NCBI GenBank assembly: GCA_021371935.1
Contig: JAJFVF010000004.1
Span: 62,001 to 126,000, forward strand
Length of the DNA stretch: 64,000 nucleotides
Origin: a bacterium
GTDB lineage: Bacteria > Armatimonadota > UBA5829
Direction: 5' to 3'
In this document: piece after piece, positions 50,763-57,621 of the stretch
Layout: every line of letters starts with the position of its first letter
Position numbering within the stretch: position 1 is the stretch's first letter
Position numbers and translations under genes: made by a program
The notes under the pieces: model-generated
The model's database searches: none
Told to the model about the DNA's origin: nothing
What the model saw: the letters and a program-made list of their open reading frames with translations, nothing else

Positions 50763-51682
50763 CACTCAGGCTCCTGGCAGTTAAAGCACACTGCGCCGGT
50801 GTCATCATCACCATCATCACTGCCACTTTCGGGGAAGTGGAACACAAGATCCAAGCCGTCTGAGAGGGAAAGGTGAATTGTGCCATCGGACTCGATCATC
50901 CCTGCATGTCCGGTTTCCAGTGCCTTGAAGTTTTTTGCGCCACCGGATATATTGCGGGACTGCACCTCTTCACCGATTCCGTAGATGTGCGCGATACCGA
51001 GGACATCAATCGTGCTGTTCGGGTTAGCAACCGCAATAGTCTTCTCATTTTGATAGACATCAATTCGTGTTCCATCCGGCAGCACGACCGTGTATCTGCT
51101 TGGCGAGGCAAGAACTGGTTCAACACCATCCGGCAGACCGTCGATTCCCGCAGCTTCATGAGTCACCTTGATCGCATTGCTCACAAGCGTGAGTTCACGA
51201 CCATCAGGCAGTGTGACCTTACCTCCGGATGCAGGCGTAATAGCCGCTGGAGTTCCGTTTTCACCAATGGCGATCATCGAACCGTCAGGGAACACTCGCA
51301 GAAATGCACCGTCAGTAAAGCCGAAGAGTCTTCCGCCGTCCGGCAGATCGCGGATGGTGGTTCCTGTAGGCATTGATGTAAATGGATGGTAGTCAACCGG
51401 CACTGGTTCTTCGACTTGCCGAATATACTCCTGCGCGCTCTGAGCGTGCATATTGAGCACGCTTTGCACTTCCTGCCGAAGCTGTTCAGTCGCAGCCCAA
51501 CTCTGCTCCATCAATATCCGTATCTCGTGCAGATCTTCGGTCATCTGCTCAAGATACGGCTTTTCTCTGTTGAGACCGAACCATTCCCAGGAAGCCTGCG
51601 CAATCGCCATCAGCTCATAATGGTTCTCCGAAGAGCTGGTCTGCTCTATAAGCGGCTGCGGTGTTGTCTCATTGTCTGCCAT
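50762..51682 (-). CDS. Tail protein with repeated PDG beta motifs (unknown)
   Basis: This protein of about 306 residues has a helical N-terminal half (MEQSWAATEQLRQEVQSVLN) and a C-terminal repeat region in which strands are punctuated by PDG or DGG turns: LPDGGRLFGFTDG, VFPDGSMIAIGENG, LPDGRELTLVS, LPDGTRIDVYQNE and LSDGLDLVFHFP. Such repeats form beta-solenoids or prisms in spike and fibre proteins. The last residues are acidic and end with a CFNC pair. ATG 51682 has GGGGGA 6 nt upstream. It lies between the Ig-like genes and gp25. No named family recognised. Confidence 0.6.
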   Translation of the reverse strand: MADNETTPQPLIEQTSSSENHYELMAIAQASWEWFGLNREKPYLEQMTEDLHEIRILMEQSWAATEQLRQEVQSVLNMHAQSAQEYIRQVEEPVPVDYHPFTSMPTGTTIRDLPDGGRLFGFTDGAFLRVFPDGSMIAIGENGTPAAITPASGGKVTLPDGRELTLVSNAIKVTHEAAGIDGLPDGVEPVLASPSRYTVVLPDGTRIDVYQNEKTIAVANPNSTIDVLGIAHIYGIGEEVQSRNISGGAKNFKALETGHAGMIESDGTIHLSLSDGLDLVFHFPESGSDDGDDDTGAVCFNCQEPE

Positions 51683-51683
51683 A

Positions 51684-52436
51684 TCAAATCCCCCAGGGTG
51701 GAGCAAGCCTTATATTGCCGACGTACCAGCCGTCGAACATCTGATAGAGTGCATCCTGCGTATCCCACACAAAGCGCACTGTAACCGACCGACCGATAAA
51801 CTCCCACAGATCCACCCACTCGGTGCGCCTCGGAATAACATACGGCTGGTTCCATGCCGGATAGATTGCAGGCGTTGTCGGATTGAAATTGCGTTTCCAC
51901 GTGTTATTGAAGTACAGGTCCAGCGTATCGTGATTGCGGACGCCCATGCTCTCTATCTCGCCCCATACATCAAAATAGAGCCGGTAGTGCTTATCAAGGT
52001 CAAGTATTATTGCAAGCTCACCTTGTACGCGGACGTTTCCTCCCCACTGATCGAACCAGTCGGTGAAATACCTGAAGTGCCAAACACCATCCGGCAATTC
52101 CTCGACGTAGCCGCTTGGCACTATCTCACGTATTGCGGGCGGAGCCACCGGCTGCTGCACTTCTGTTCCTATGTCAATCTGCACGTAGCGACGGGACACC
52201 ACTATGCTGTCTCGTACTGCTTCCACGACAATCACCGCCGCGCCCGCGTTTGCTCCACATGTGAGCTGTTCGTCCGACACAAAAGCTATGCTCGGGTCCG
52301 TTGACATAAAGATCACATCGCCGCTGGGCACACCGAGTATGTCAACGGGAAATGACTTCGACACTTGGTCATACGGCAGCACTATCTGTCTGGGCCGAAC
52401 ATCCCAGTATGGAATGACAAGTCCGCTCTCAGGCAT
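51684..52436 (-). CDS. Ig-like tail protein, larger paralogue
   Basis: This protein of about 250 residues starts with an Ig-like (BIG2-type) domain: YWDVRPRQIVLPYDQVSKSF, GVPSGDVIFMSTDPSIAFVS and RRYVQIDIGTE. A C-terminal beta domain of about 130 residues follows (DGVWHFRYFTDWFDQWGGNV, LDLYFNNTWKRNF, VRFVWDTQDALYQMFDGWYV) that looks like a jelly-roll or carbohydrate-binding module. The first domain repeats that of the next protein upstream. ATG 52436 has GGTGG just before it and overlaps the preceding stop. It could decorate the tail tip or bind a host glycan. Confidence 0.6.
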   Translation of the reverse strand: MPESGLVIPYWDVRPRQIVLPYDQVSKSFPVDILGVPSGDVIFMSTDPSIAFVSDEQLTCGANAGAAVIVVEAVRDSIVVSRRYVQIDIGTEVQQPVAPPAIREIVPSGYVEELPDGVWHFRYFTDWFDQWGGNVRVQGELAIILDLDKHYRLYFDVWGEIESMGVRNHDTLDLYFNNTWKRNFNPTTPAIYPAWNQPYVIPRRTEWVDLWEFIGRSVTVRFVWDTQDALYQMFDGWYVGNIRLAPPWGI

Positions 52437-52719
52437 CTGCCACCGCCGCTGCAACGCTTACAACCTCGACCTGCACATAGCGCACGCTAGTGCGGTCCTC
52501 GTTGTCGTAAGCGTAAATGACCGTCGCTCCGATGTTGTAGCCGAGTGATACAATACCATCTTCGCTCACAGTAGCTATGGCCCAGTTTGAAGAATCGAAG
52601 CATACCCTGCCTCTGGGATTGCCACGCACAGACAGCGGCACCGTCATGTTAAGCGATCCATGTGAGACTTTTATCGACTTGGGAAAGACATCCCAATATT
52701 GGACCTGCAGATCATTCAT
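52429..52719 (-). CDS. Ig-like tail protein, smaller paralogue
   Basis: This 96-residue single Ig-like domain reads LQVQYWDVFPKSIKVSHGSL, RGNPRGRVCFDSSNWAIATV, EDGIVSLGYNIGATVIYAYD and RYVQVEVV. It aligns along its length with the first domain of the protein encoded just downstream (YWDV, then SxxWAIA/TDPSIAFVS, then RYVQ), so the two are tandem duplicates. The ATG at 52719 follows the PAAR stop closely; the longer open frame covers PAAR coding DNA and is not used. Confidence 0.6.
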   Translation of the reverse strand: MNDLQVQYWDVFPKSIKVSHGSLNMTVPLSVRGNPRGRVCFDSSNWAIATVSEDGIVSLGYNIGATVIYAYDNEDRTSVRYVQVEVVSVAAAVADA

Positions 52720-52726
52720 AGCTTTC

Positions 52727-52993
52727 TTAATCCACCATAGTGTCCAAGCTGCCGCCAACAATGACAGCGCCGCAGCCGGTGACATCTCCCATCCTTGCAT
52801 TCGGCCTGCCGTCAGTGCATGTCTTGAGACTACCGGTAACAATAGGCGTTACACCGTGATGAGGGATGGGACACACATGCATATCACCCATTCGGGCTGC
52901 GGGTCTGCCGTTGACCATTGTTGTAAGCGAGCCGGTAATGATTGTCCCTCCATGGCTAGACACATCTCCAAGTCTTGCCTGTGGTCTTGCCAT
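52727..52993 (-). CDS. PAAR-domain tail spike tip
   Basis: This 88-residue protein is made of PAAR-type repeats: RPQARLGDVSSHGG, NGRPAARMGDMHVCP and DGRPNARMGDVTGCG, with His and Cys positioned to hold a metal ion at the point. PAAR proteins sharpen the spike of contractile tails and type VI secretion systems. The gp5 spike gene is two genes upstream, so the two would join as the puncturing tip. No toxin domain is attached. Confidence 0.85.
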   Translation of the reverse strand: MARPQARLGDVSSHGGTIITGSLTTMVNGRPAARMGDMHVCPIPHHGVTPIVTGSLKTCTDGRPNARMGDVTGCGAVIVGGSLDTMVD

Positions 52994-52997
52994 ATAT

Positions 52998-53375
52998 TTA
53001 GTACCTCGTAAAATAGTTTATGACTGCGCTAATAATGCCGCTGATGATTCCACCGACAGCGACCACAAGTCCGGCGACTTTCCACATAGTTTCGACGCCG
53101 ACCTTGCTCTCAACATTCGTATGCAGGCTCTTTATCTCCTCGGCATGCCGTGCAAGTTCATCATTGATTCCACGAACGATAAGATCGACGTTTTCCTTGT
53201 CGCTCTTCTTCTCTATCTCCCGCTCGATCTTTTCAAGCCGCCCCTGAATGTCCCGTCGATGCTCTTCAAGGATCATGCGAAACTCGGCACGCCAGGTATC
53301 AAAGGTCTTTGCAAGGAGCCTTTCACTTTCGACCCAACCGCACTTTCCCGGTCCCTGGCATTCGTTTTCAGCCAT
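52998..53375 (-). CDS. XhlA-like coiled-coil protein with C-terminal membrane helix
   Basis: This 125-residue protein has a long coiled coil (RMILEEHRRDIQGRLEKIER to LHTNVESKV, about 35-92) followed by one hydrophobic segment (WKVAGLVVAVGGIISGIISA). This is the layout of XhlA/hemolysin-type phage proteins that accompany holins. Two Cys near the N-terminus (NECQGPGKCGW) are unexplained. It lies between the gp5 spike and PAAR genes, an unusual place for a lysis gene, so a membrane-anchoring or tail-tip role is also possible. Confidence 0.55.
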   Translation of the reverse strand: MAENECQGPGKCGWVESERLLAKTFDTWRAEFRMILEEHRRDIQGRLEKIEREIEKKSDKENVDLIVRGINDELARHAEEIKSLHTNVESKVGVETMWKVAGLVVAVGGIISGIISAVINYFTRY

Positions 53376-53390
53376 TTCGGGCTACTCCTG

Positions 53391-54476
53391 TCATGGATTT
53401 ATGAGCACCTTTCCGCTGGAACGAACTATGATATGCCCCATAACACCGTCCATCGTGAGCTTGCTTCCCACCTTGTCCGTTACCTGGATTCTCTCTCTGC
53501 CGGAAGCAGAGCTGAGGACAAGTGTTTGTCCGGCTTTGTCAGTAAGACGGACTTGTTCTTTTCCGGCAGTAGAGCAGATTTGAATCTCCTGCGTGCCGCC
53601 GAGTCCCCAGAGATGAATTATCTCGTGACCTTTGGTTGTGTCGATAAGTATCTTCTGCCAGCGGGAACGCGTCTTGTTCGACGACTGGATATGAATCTTC
53701 TCCTTATCCTGCCACGCCTCAAGACATAGGAACTGGCGGCAGGCGTCCGTCAGCCGAACAAACGCTTTGCTGTCTTTGATATCGCGCGAGATATCGATTT
53801 GTTGGCCGCCCGAACCAGTACCCGCTTTGCTGTCTGCCGAGTCTGTTTCAGAATCGTACGTCCCACGCCTCCGAGTATTTTCACTTTGAACCTCCGCCTT
53901 AACCGGACAATGCATGTGCAGGATCTGCCCGGCCCTGTCTATGATCTTGAGAAACTCCTCTTCATCTCTGTCGTCGAACACAATCGTGTGCCCAGTCTCT
54001 GTTTTGATGAGCACCTTTCGACGCGGGCAGTAATAAGGCGGGTGAGCGTGATACTTGTGATGCTCGGAGTTATCCGCCATGTCCGAAGCATGCTCGCACT
54101 TGTCCTCGCAGTCCTTGCATGTAGCCGATGAGCACAACCTTTTTGATTCTTCCGGCTGCTCTCCTGGATTGCTCATCGCGAGCCATACACCGGTCCAGAT
54201 AGGATACTGAGGATCGCCGCCTTCGAACTCCGCCCATACGCTTGCACCCTCTTCTGGAATGAGAAACATTCCTATGTCGTCATTACCGCCGTAGGGAAAG
54301 CAGGGCCATGCCCAGTCCGACCAGTTCTCATTTCCGATCCCGAGCACTGCAGGCACTTCGAGACGGCATCTGCCCAGCCGCTCCGGGTCGTTATTGTCAC
54401 GCACGAAGGCTCGGTACTTACCATACCATTTGTCCTTGTAGCGCTCTTCGTGCTGCTGATCTTGGAACTCGAGCAT
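53391..54476 (-). CDS. gp5/gpV-like baseplate spike protein
   Basis: This 361-residue protein starts with an OB-fold domain (KYRAFVRDNNDPERLGRCRL, then FLIPEEGASVWAEFEGGDPQ, PIWTGVW) as in phage gpV and VgrG/gp5. The C-terminal half contains repeating strands (VRLTDKAGQTLVLSSASGRE, IQVTDKVGSKLTMDGVMGH) of the triple-stranded beta-helix that forms the needle. A middle insertion is rich in Cys and His (CSSATCKDCEDKCEH, HHKYHAHPPYYC) and may bind metal. The protein would form the trimeric spike under the hub. Confidence 0.82.
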   Translation of the reverse strand: MLEFQDQQHEERYKDKWYGKYRAFVRDNNDPERLGRCRLEVPAVLGIGNENWSDWAWPCFPYGGNDDIGMFLIPEEGASVWAEFEGGDPQYPIWTGVWLAMSNPGEQPEESKRLCSSATCKDCEDKCEHASDMADNSEHHKYHAHPPYYCPRRKVLIKTETGHTIVFDDRDEEEFLKIIDRAGQILHMHCPVKAEVQSENTRRRGTYDSETDSADSKAGTGSGGQQIDISRDIKDSKAFVRLTDACRQFLCLEAWQDKEKIHIQSSNKTRSRWQKILIDTTKGHEIIHLWGLGGTQEIQICSTAGKEQVRLTDKAGQTLVLSSASGRERIQVTDKVGSKLTMDGVMGHIIVRSSGKVLINP

Positions 54477-54494
54477 GGTCTGCTTTTCCTCGCC

Positions 54495-54806
54495 TTAAAG
54501 CACCCGAAAGACTTCTTTGAGAAACCGGACTACGGCGCTCTTTGGAGTCTTCTTCGGGTCGGCTTTCGCAACAGAGTTCTGAACTGCATCCCTGGCAGCA
54601 GACGACAGGTTCGTTTCTTCCTTAGCAACTCTGCTCTTGATTTCACCTGCGCCGATCCGTTCAATGATGCCGGTAATGACATCCAGCGCAGAGGCTTGAG
54701 CCTTGCCCCAGGCCGTGAGCTTGATAATCGCTATGAGAGACACAAGAAACGTTACAAACAGTTCTTTGTTCTCAATGATGGTTTTGATAATCTGATCCCA
54801 ATGCAC
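54495..54806 (-). CDS. Small membrane protein in the tail module
   Basis: This 103-residue protein has one membrane helix (KELFVTFLVSLIAIIKLTAW, about 14-33) and a basic helical C-terminal domain (TNLSSAARDAVQNSVAKADP, KTPKSAVVRFLKEVF). It could be a holin-like or a tail-anchoring protein. No holin family is recognised. A GTG start is used, with GGAGG 9 nt upstream. It lies between the gpD-like and gp5-like genes. Confidence 0.5.
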   Translation of the reverse strand: MHWDQIIKTIIENKELFVTFLVSLIAIIKLTAWGKAQASALDVITGIIERIGAGEIKSRVAKEETNLSSAARDAVQNSVAKADPKKTPKSAVVRFLKEVFRVL

Positions 54807-54824
54807 TGATATTGCCTCCTCACT

Positions 54825-56150
54825 TTAGTTGCCTAATATCCGGCCTGTGTTGGCGTCGATTCGAACCATCTTCGGCTTTGGTTTCACCGGCCGGGACTGC
54901 TTTGATGATGCTGATCGTTTGGACGAACCAGCTATCTGCCGTTTCGGGTGCCGCGGGGCTTCCTGTTTATTCTGCTTGCCTTTGACTTCCGCAGCCTTGC
55001 TTCCCGCTCCCTTGCCAAGCGCATTCCTCTTGAGCTTGAGTTCACAGGAGTAACCGTCTTGAAAAATGTGACGAACGGAAGTGCAGTAATAAGTACCTGA
55101 AAACTTTGTCCCGACACCGCGAACCTCCAAATTCTGCTTGGCCACGAGAGTTGGAATGCCGATAGTCGCCGCCGTCGCTTCAATCTGTTTCATCTCGGCA
55201 TTTTTGAAATTGCTCTCAGCCTTGTCCTGAGCCGGTTCCTGGCGAGGCTCCTCGTGATAGCTTTCCGAACGTTCTGAACTCGGCACAATCTTACCGGATT
55301 CCTGCTTCCCGAACTTACCCTCGCCGCTGTTTCCATCGACCAGGTATGTCTTCTTACCAAGTGATGTCCTATCCGGCGTTGTGGCATTGTTCGCTGCGTG
55401 TTCAATGTGTTTCTTCTTCCGGGGATCCACGCCCACGGCTTTTGTTTCTGTCCCCGCACCTTTCACCGATTGCGACTGAGTCGACGGCTTAAATGACCTC
55501 AGCACTCCCTCGCGGTCGGTGAAGTACTCCAGAATAAGGGCGGGCCTCGCATGAAGAGCACGGGGATGAAAGTGCAGTTCATCGTCCTGAATGTAGAACA
55601 CATAGCCTGTCACTCCTTTGCCGTCGCGATCTCTGGACTTGCTCGCGAGTTCCTTTAGGAACGCCGCGTCAGACTTATTTCCCTGCGCCACACGAAGATG
55701 CCGACCAACTGTCTTGGTCACCACCGGCCTAAGCCCGTGCTCTCTGGCGATCTGCTCGGCAATCTCCGAGTAGAAGATGCCGGGAGCAGGCTTCTGCCAG
55801 ATACGCTGGATCTGCTTGCCGGTGAGCTTATGGCCCTTGTCATACGCCTTCAACTGTATGGTTGGGTCGCCGCCATCAGGAAAGTCATAATCGATCTCCT
55901 TAATGACAGCGACCTTTTTGGGTGAGAGGTTGTCGACATAACCGAAGCGGGCGACGATCTCATTACCTTCCTGAAAAAGCGGATCGTCTACAAACTGAAG
56001 ATACCTGTCCGTGATAGTGAGTTCCATCACATCGAGTTCCTCTTCGTTGTCTTCGAAAACGAACGAGGTAATCTCGTGTGTAATGTCTTTCGAGAACTTC
56101 TTGCCCTCTATCTCTATCACGAATACTGGCTGATATACATCCATTTGCAT
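54825..56150 (-). CDS. gpD-like tail hub protein (late control D family)
   Basis: This 441-residue protein opens with IEIEGKKFSKDITHEITSFV and FEDNEEELDVMELTITDRYL, and includes IWQKPAPGIFYSEIAEQIAR, AFLKELASKSRD and VFYIQDDELHFHPR, as in P2 gpD, T4 gp27 and VgrG N-domains. A long polar linker (about 230-330) precedes a domain with LEVRGVGTKFSGTYYCTSVR and a Lys-rich tail. The hub connects the tube to the spike. GGAG lies 7 nt before the ATG at 56150. The first gene after a 375-bp gap, it may have its own promoter there. Confidence 0.78.
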   Translation of the reverse strand: MQMDVYQPVFVIEIEGKKFSKDITHEITSFVFEDNEEELDVMELTITDRYLQFVDDPLFQEGNEIVARFGYVDNLSPKKVAVIKEIDYDFPDGGDPTIQLKAYDKGHKLTGKQIQRIWQKPAPGIFYSEIAEQIAREHGLRPVVTKTVGRHLRVAQGNKSDAAFLKELASKSRDRDGKGVTGYVFYIQDDELHFHPRALHARPALILEYFTDREGVLRSFKPSTQSQSVKGAGTETKAVGVDPRKKKHIEHAANNATTPDRTSLGKKTYLVDGNSGEGKFGKQESGKIVPSSERSESYHEEPRQEPAQDKAESNFKNAEMKQIEATAATIGIPTLVAKQNLEVRGVGTKFSGTYYCTSVRHIFQDGYSCELKLKRNALGKGAGSKAAEVKGKQNKQEAPRHPKRQIAGSSKRSASSKQSRPVKPKPKMVRIDANTGRILGN

Positions 56151-56364
56151 CTGCTAGCTCCGGCTTGGTCATACAAGCACCTCTACTTAGTTATTTACTA
56201 CTAGAAACCACGAAGTGTCGGAATAAGTTGCCGTCTCATTCCTAGTAACCCTGCCAGTTTTACCGGCATGGCGTCAAACAGGCACGTTATTTGCACATCG
56301 TATTACTGAGGTATTGTATGAAAGGGCAATACAGACCAATTGCATAATTGAAAGGAGATGTCCA

Positions 56365-56430
56365 ATGGACATGCTGGAGAAGATTATCTTGATCTTGCAG
56401 TTGCTGGTAATGCTGAAAGCCAGCAATTAA
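56365..56430 (+). CDS. Tiny hydrophobic peptide (21 residues)
   Basis: An ATG at 56365 has AGGAG 7 nt upstream and encodes a 21-residue peptide beginning MDMLEKIILILQLLVMLKAS, then stops. It lies in the only large gap of the tail module, on the strand opposite to all tail genes. The peptide is one amphipathic or membrane-crossing helix. Short hydrophobic peptides of this kind occur as type I toxins and holin-like peptides, but no antisense RNA is identified. It is immediately followed by an imperfect 10-bp hairpin (56444-56471). Confidence 0.4.
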   Translation: MDMLEKIILILQLLVMLKASN

Positions 56431-56443
56431 ATGCAGAATCAGT

Positions 56444-56471
56444 CTCCCGCTTCATTCGTAGGAAGCGAGAG
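56444..56471. other. Hairpin after the tiny peptide gene
   Basis: CTCCCGCTTC (56444-56453) and GAAGCGAGAG (56462-56471) pair at 9 of 10 positions with an 8-nt loop. No T-tract follows. It could end the peptide transcript or act in regulation. The rest of the 56151-56525 gap holds no supported gene. Confidence 0.4.
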
Positions 56472-56525
56472 TAGGTATCTGAACTAGCTAGTACAACAAT
56501 TGGGTATCTAATCCAGGCAACCTGC

Positions 56526-56816
56526 TCATCCAAGAATGCGCATCTGTACATGCTCGGCTGATGGCAGCCGCAGAACACTCCCTGGCTCTAGTTTGAGAGG
56601 GAAGAAGATGTCATTATAATCGCAAATTACCCACCATAGTGAGGCGTTGCTGAGGTAGTGATAGGCTATGAGATCGATGCGGTCACTCTCGACAACTGTG
56701 TAAAATGTATCATCCGGCTGCGGTGTTGTATCTATCGTCGTTCGCGTGCCCAGGAATTCCTCCTTATTATCAACATAGAGCACACACGCTGCGTATCTGG
56801 AATCCAGTCCAATCAT
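56526..56816 (-). CDS. LysM-like tail protein X
   Basis: This 96-residue protein has FYTVVESDRIDLIAYHYLSN, WWVICDYNDIFFPLKLEPGS and VLRLPSAEHVQMRIL, the LysM-like pattern of tail protein X (gpX). These proteins sit at the tail hub in contractile tails and may touch peptidoglycan. The first 25 residues are an added strand pair (DSRYAACVLYVDN). Its ATG overlaps the stop of the preceding gene. Confidence 0.75.
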   Translation of the reverse strand: MIGLDSRYAACVLYVDNKEEFLGTRTTIDTTPQPDDTFYTVVESDRIDLIAYHYLSNASLWWVICDYNDIFFPLKLEPGSVLRLPSAEHVQMRILG

Positions 56817-57286
56817 TTCTTCCTCACCTCTGTGTAATCAACTGACTTTGTCACTATTTCTTCAAGCGTAAGCTCGACCTCGGCATGCTGCGGCAGAAGA
56901 CTATCCTTATCGAACATGTTGAAGTAGCGCGTTCTCACCTGGCGCACGATGCAGATTACTCCAGGATAAAGATCCCCCAGGAAGAAAAGCACCTTGTGCG
57001 GAGCGTTCTTGAGCATAGTCTTTGCGTGCTGAGGATAGAGAAGCGACTGCAACCAGGCCACTTTCTTCTTCACAGGGCCTTTGAAGAACACTATTTTGAA
57101 TGCGATCTTTCTCGCCTCTCCAGCCACATACTGATAACGCGGGTGACTCATGCCTGGTATCTTAATAGTCGCAAAGTCGGTGCTCTTCTCGTCCGTGATC
57201 TCGTCCGGATTATACTGAAACTCAAGCCGCTCGTGAGTCACGACATCCACAATGCAGCCGGTTGTTTTCTTCAGGTCTTTGCGCAA
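56813..57286 (-). CDS. Contractile tail tube/terminator-like protein (CIS tube N-domain type)
   Basis: This 157-residue protein reads VVTHERLEFQYNPDEITDEK, IPGMSHPRYQYVAGEARKIA and AWLQSLLYPQHAKTMLKNAP, with a final VELTLEEI strand. This matches the N-terminal domain of contractile injection system tube proteins (Afp7/gp53-like) that connect the tube to the baseplate hub and are often fused to LysM. Here the LysM protein is the next gene. A TTG start is used, with GGAGGTG directly upstream, overlapping the previous gene by 16 nt. Confidence 0.7.
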   Translation of the reverse strand: MRKDLKKTTGCIVDVVTHERLEFQYNPDEITDEKSTDFATIKIPGMSHPRYQYVAGEARKIAFKIVFFKGPVKKKVAWLQSLLYPQHAKTMLKNAPHKVLFFLGDLYPGVICIVRQVRTRYFNMFDKDSLLPQHAEVELTLEEIVTKSVDYTEVRKK

Positions 57287-57621
57287 AACTGCACCTCCCG
57301 AATTACCACAATGGTCTTTCCGAGCAGGCGTGCATGCGCAATTTCCCGTCGCATACCATCCGAGATACCGTTACCGATATAAATCCAGACCTCGTCACAG
57401 GCTTCCATGAATCGCAACCCCAGCGAGATGCCTAGATTACGCTGGACCGGATCGCTCTCGTCCAGAAACTGCATGTAAAGAAGATGTGGGGCTAGAGGCG
57501 CACAGCCAGCTTCCACAGCTATTCGGCAGAGTGTCTGAGCAATCTCGACATTGTGTTCGATATCGGTGGCATATCGGCTGCAGATGAATACTCGTTTTAT
57601 GGTGGACTCACATGGTCTCAT
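57271..57621 (-). CDS. DUF4406/DUF7768-type nucleoside deoxyribosyltransferase-like protein
   Basis: This 116-residue protein reads RVFICSRYATDIEHNVEIAQ, PLAPHLLYMQFLDESDPVQR, LRFMEACDEVWIYI and EIAHARLLGKTIVV, the fold of the nucleoside 2-deoxyribosyltransferase-like family (DUF4406, DUF7768) common in phages. Key residues SRY, P-H-L and the D-E pair are kept. The start chosen (57621) overlaps the tape measure stop by 14 nt; the longer frame upstream is shadow. An enzyme between tape measure and tube-terminator genes is odd, since it is not a tail part. It may act on nucleotides or ADP-ribose signals. Confidence 0.7.
   Translation of the reverse strand: MRPCESTIKRVFICSRYATDIEHNVEIAQTLCRIAVEAGCAPLAPHLLYMQFLDESDPVQRNLGISLGLRFMEACDEVWIYIGNGISDGMRREIAHARLLGKTIVVIREVQFCAKT

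Noticed and set aside
52866-53729. A 287-codon plus-strand open frame
   Set aside because: It crosses the PAAR, coiled-coil and spike genes on the other strand, all of which are well supported.
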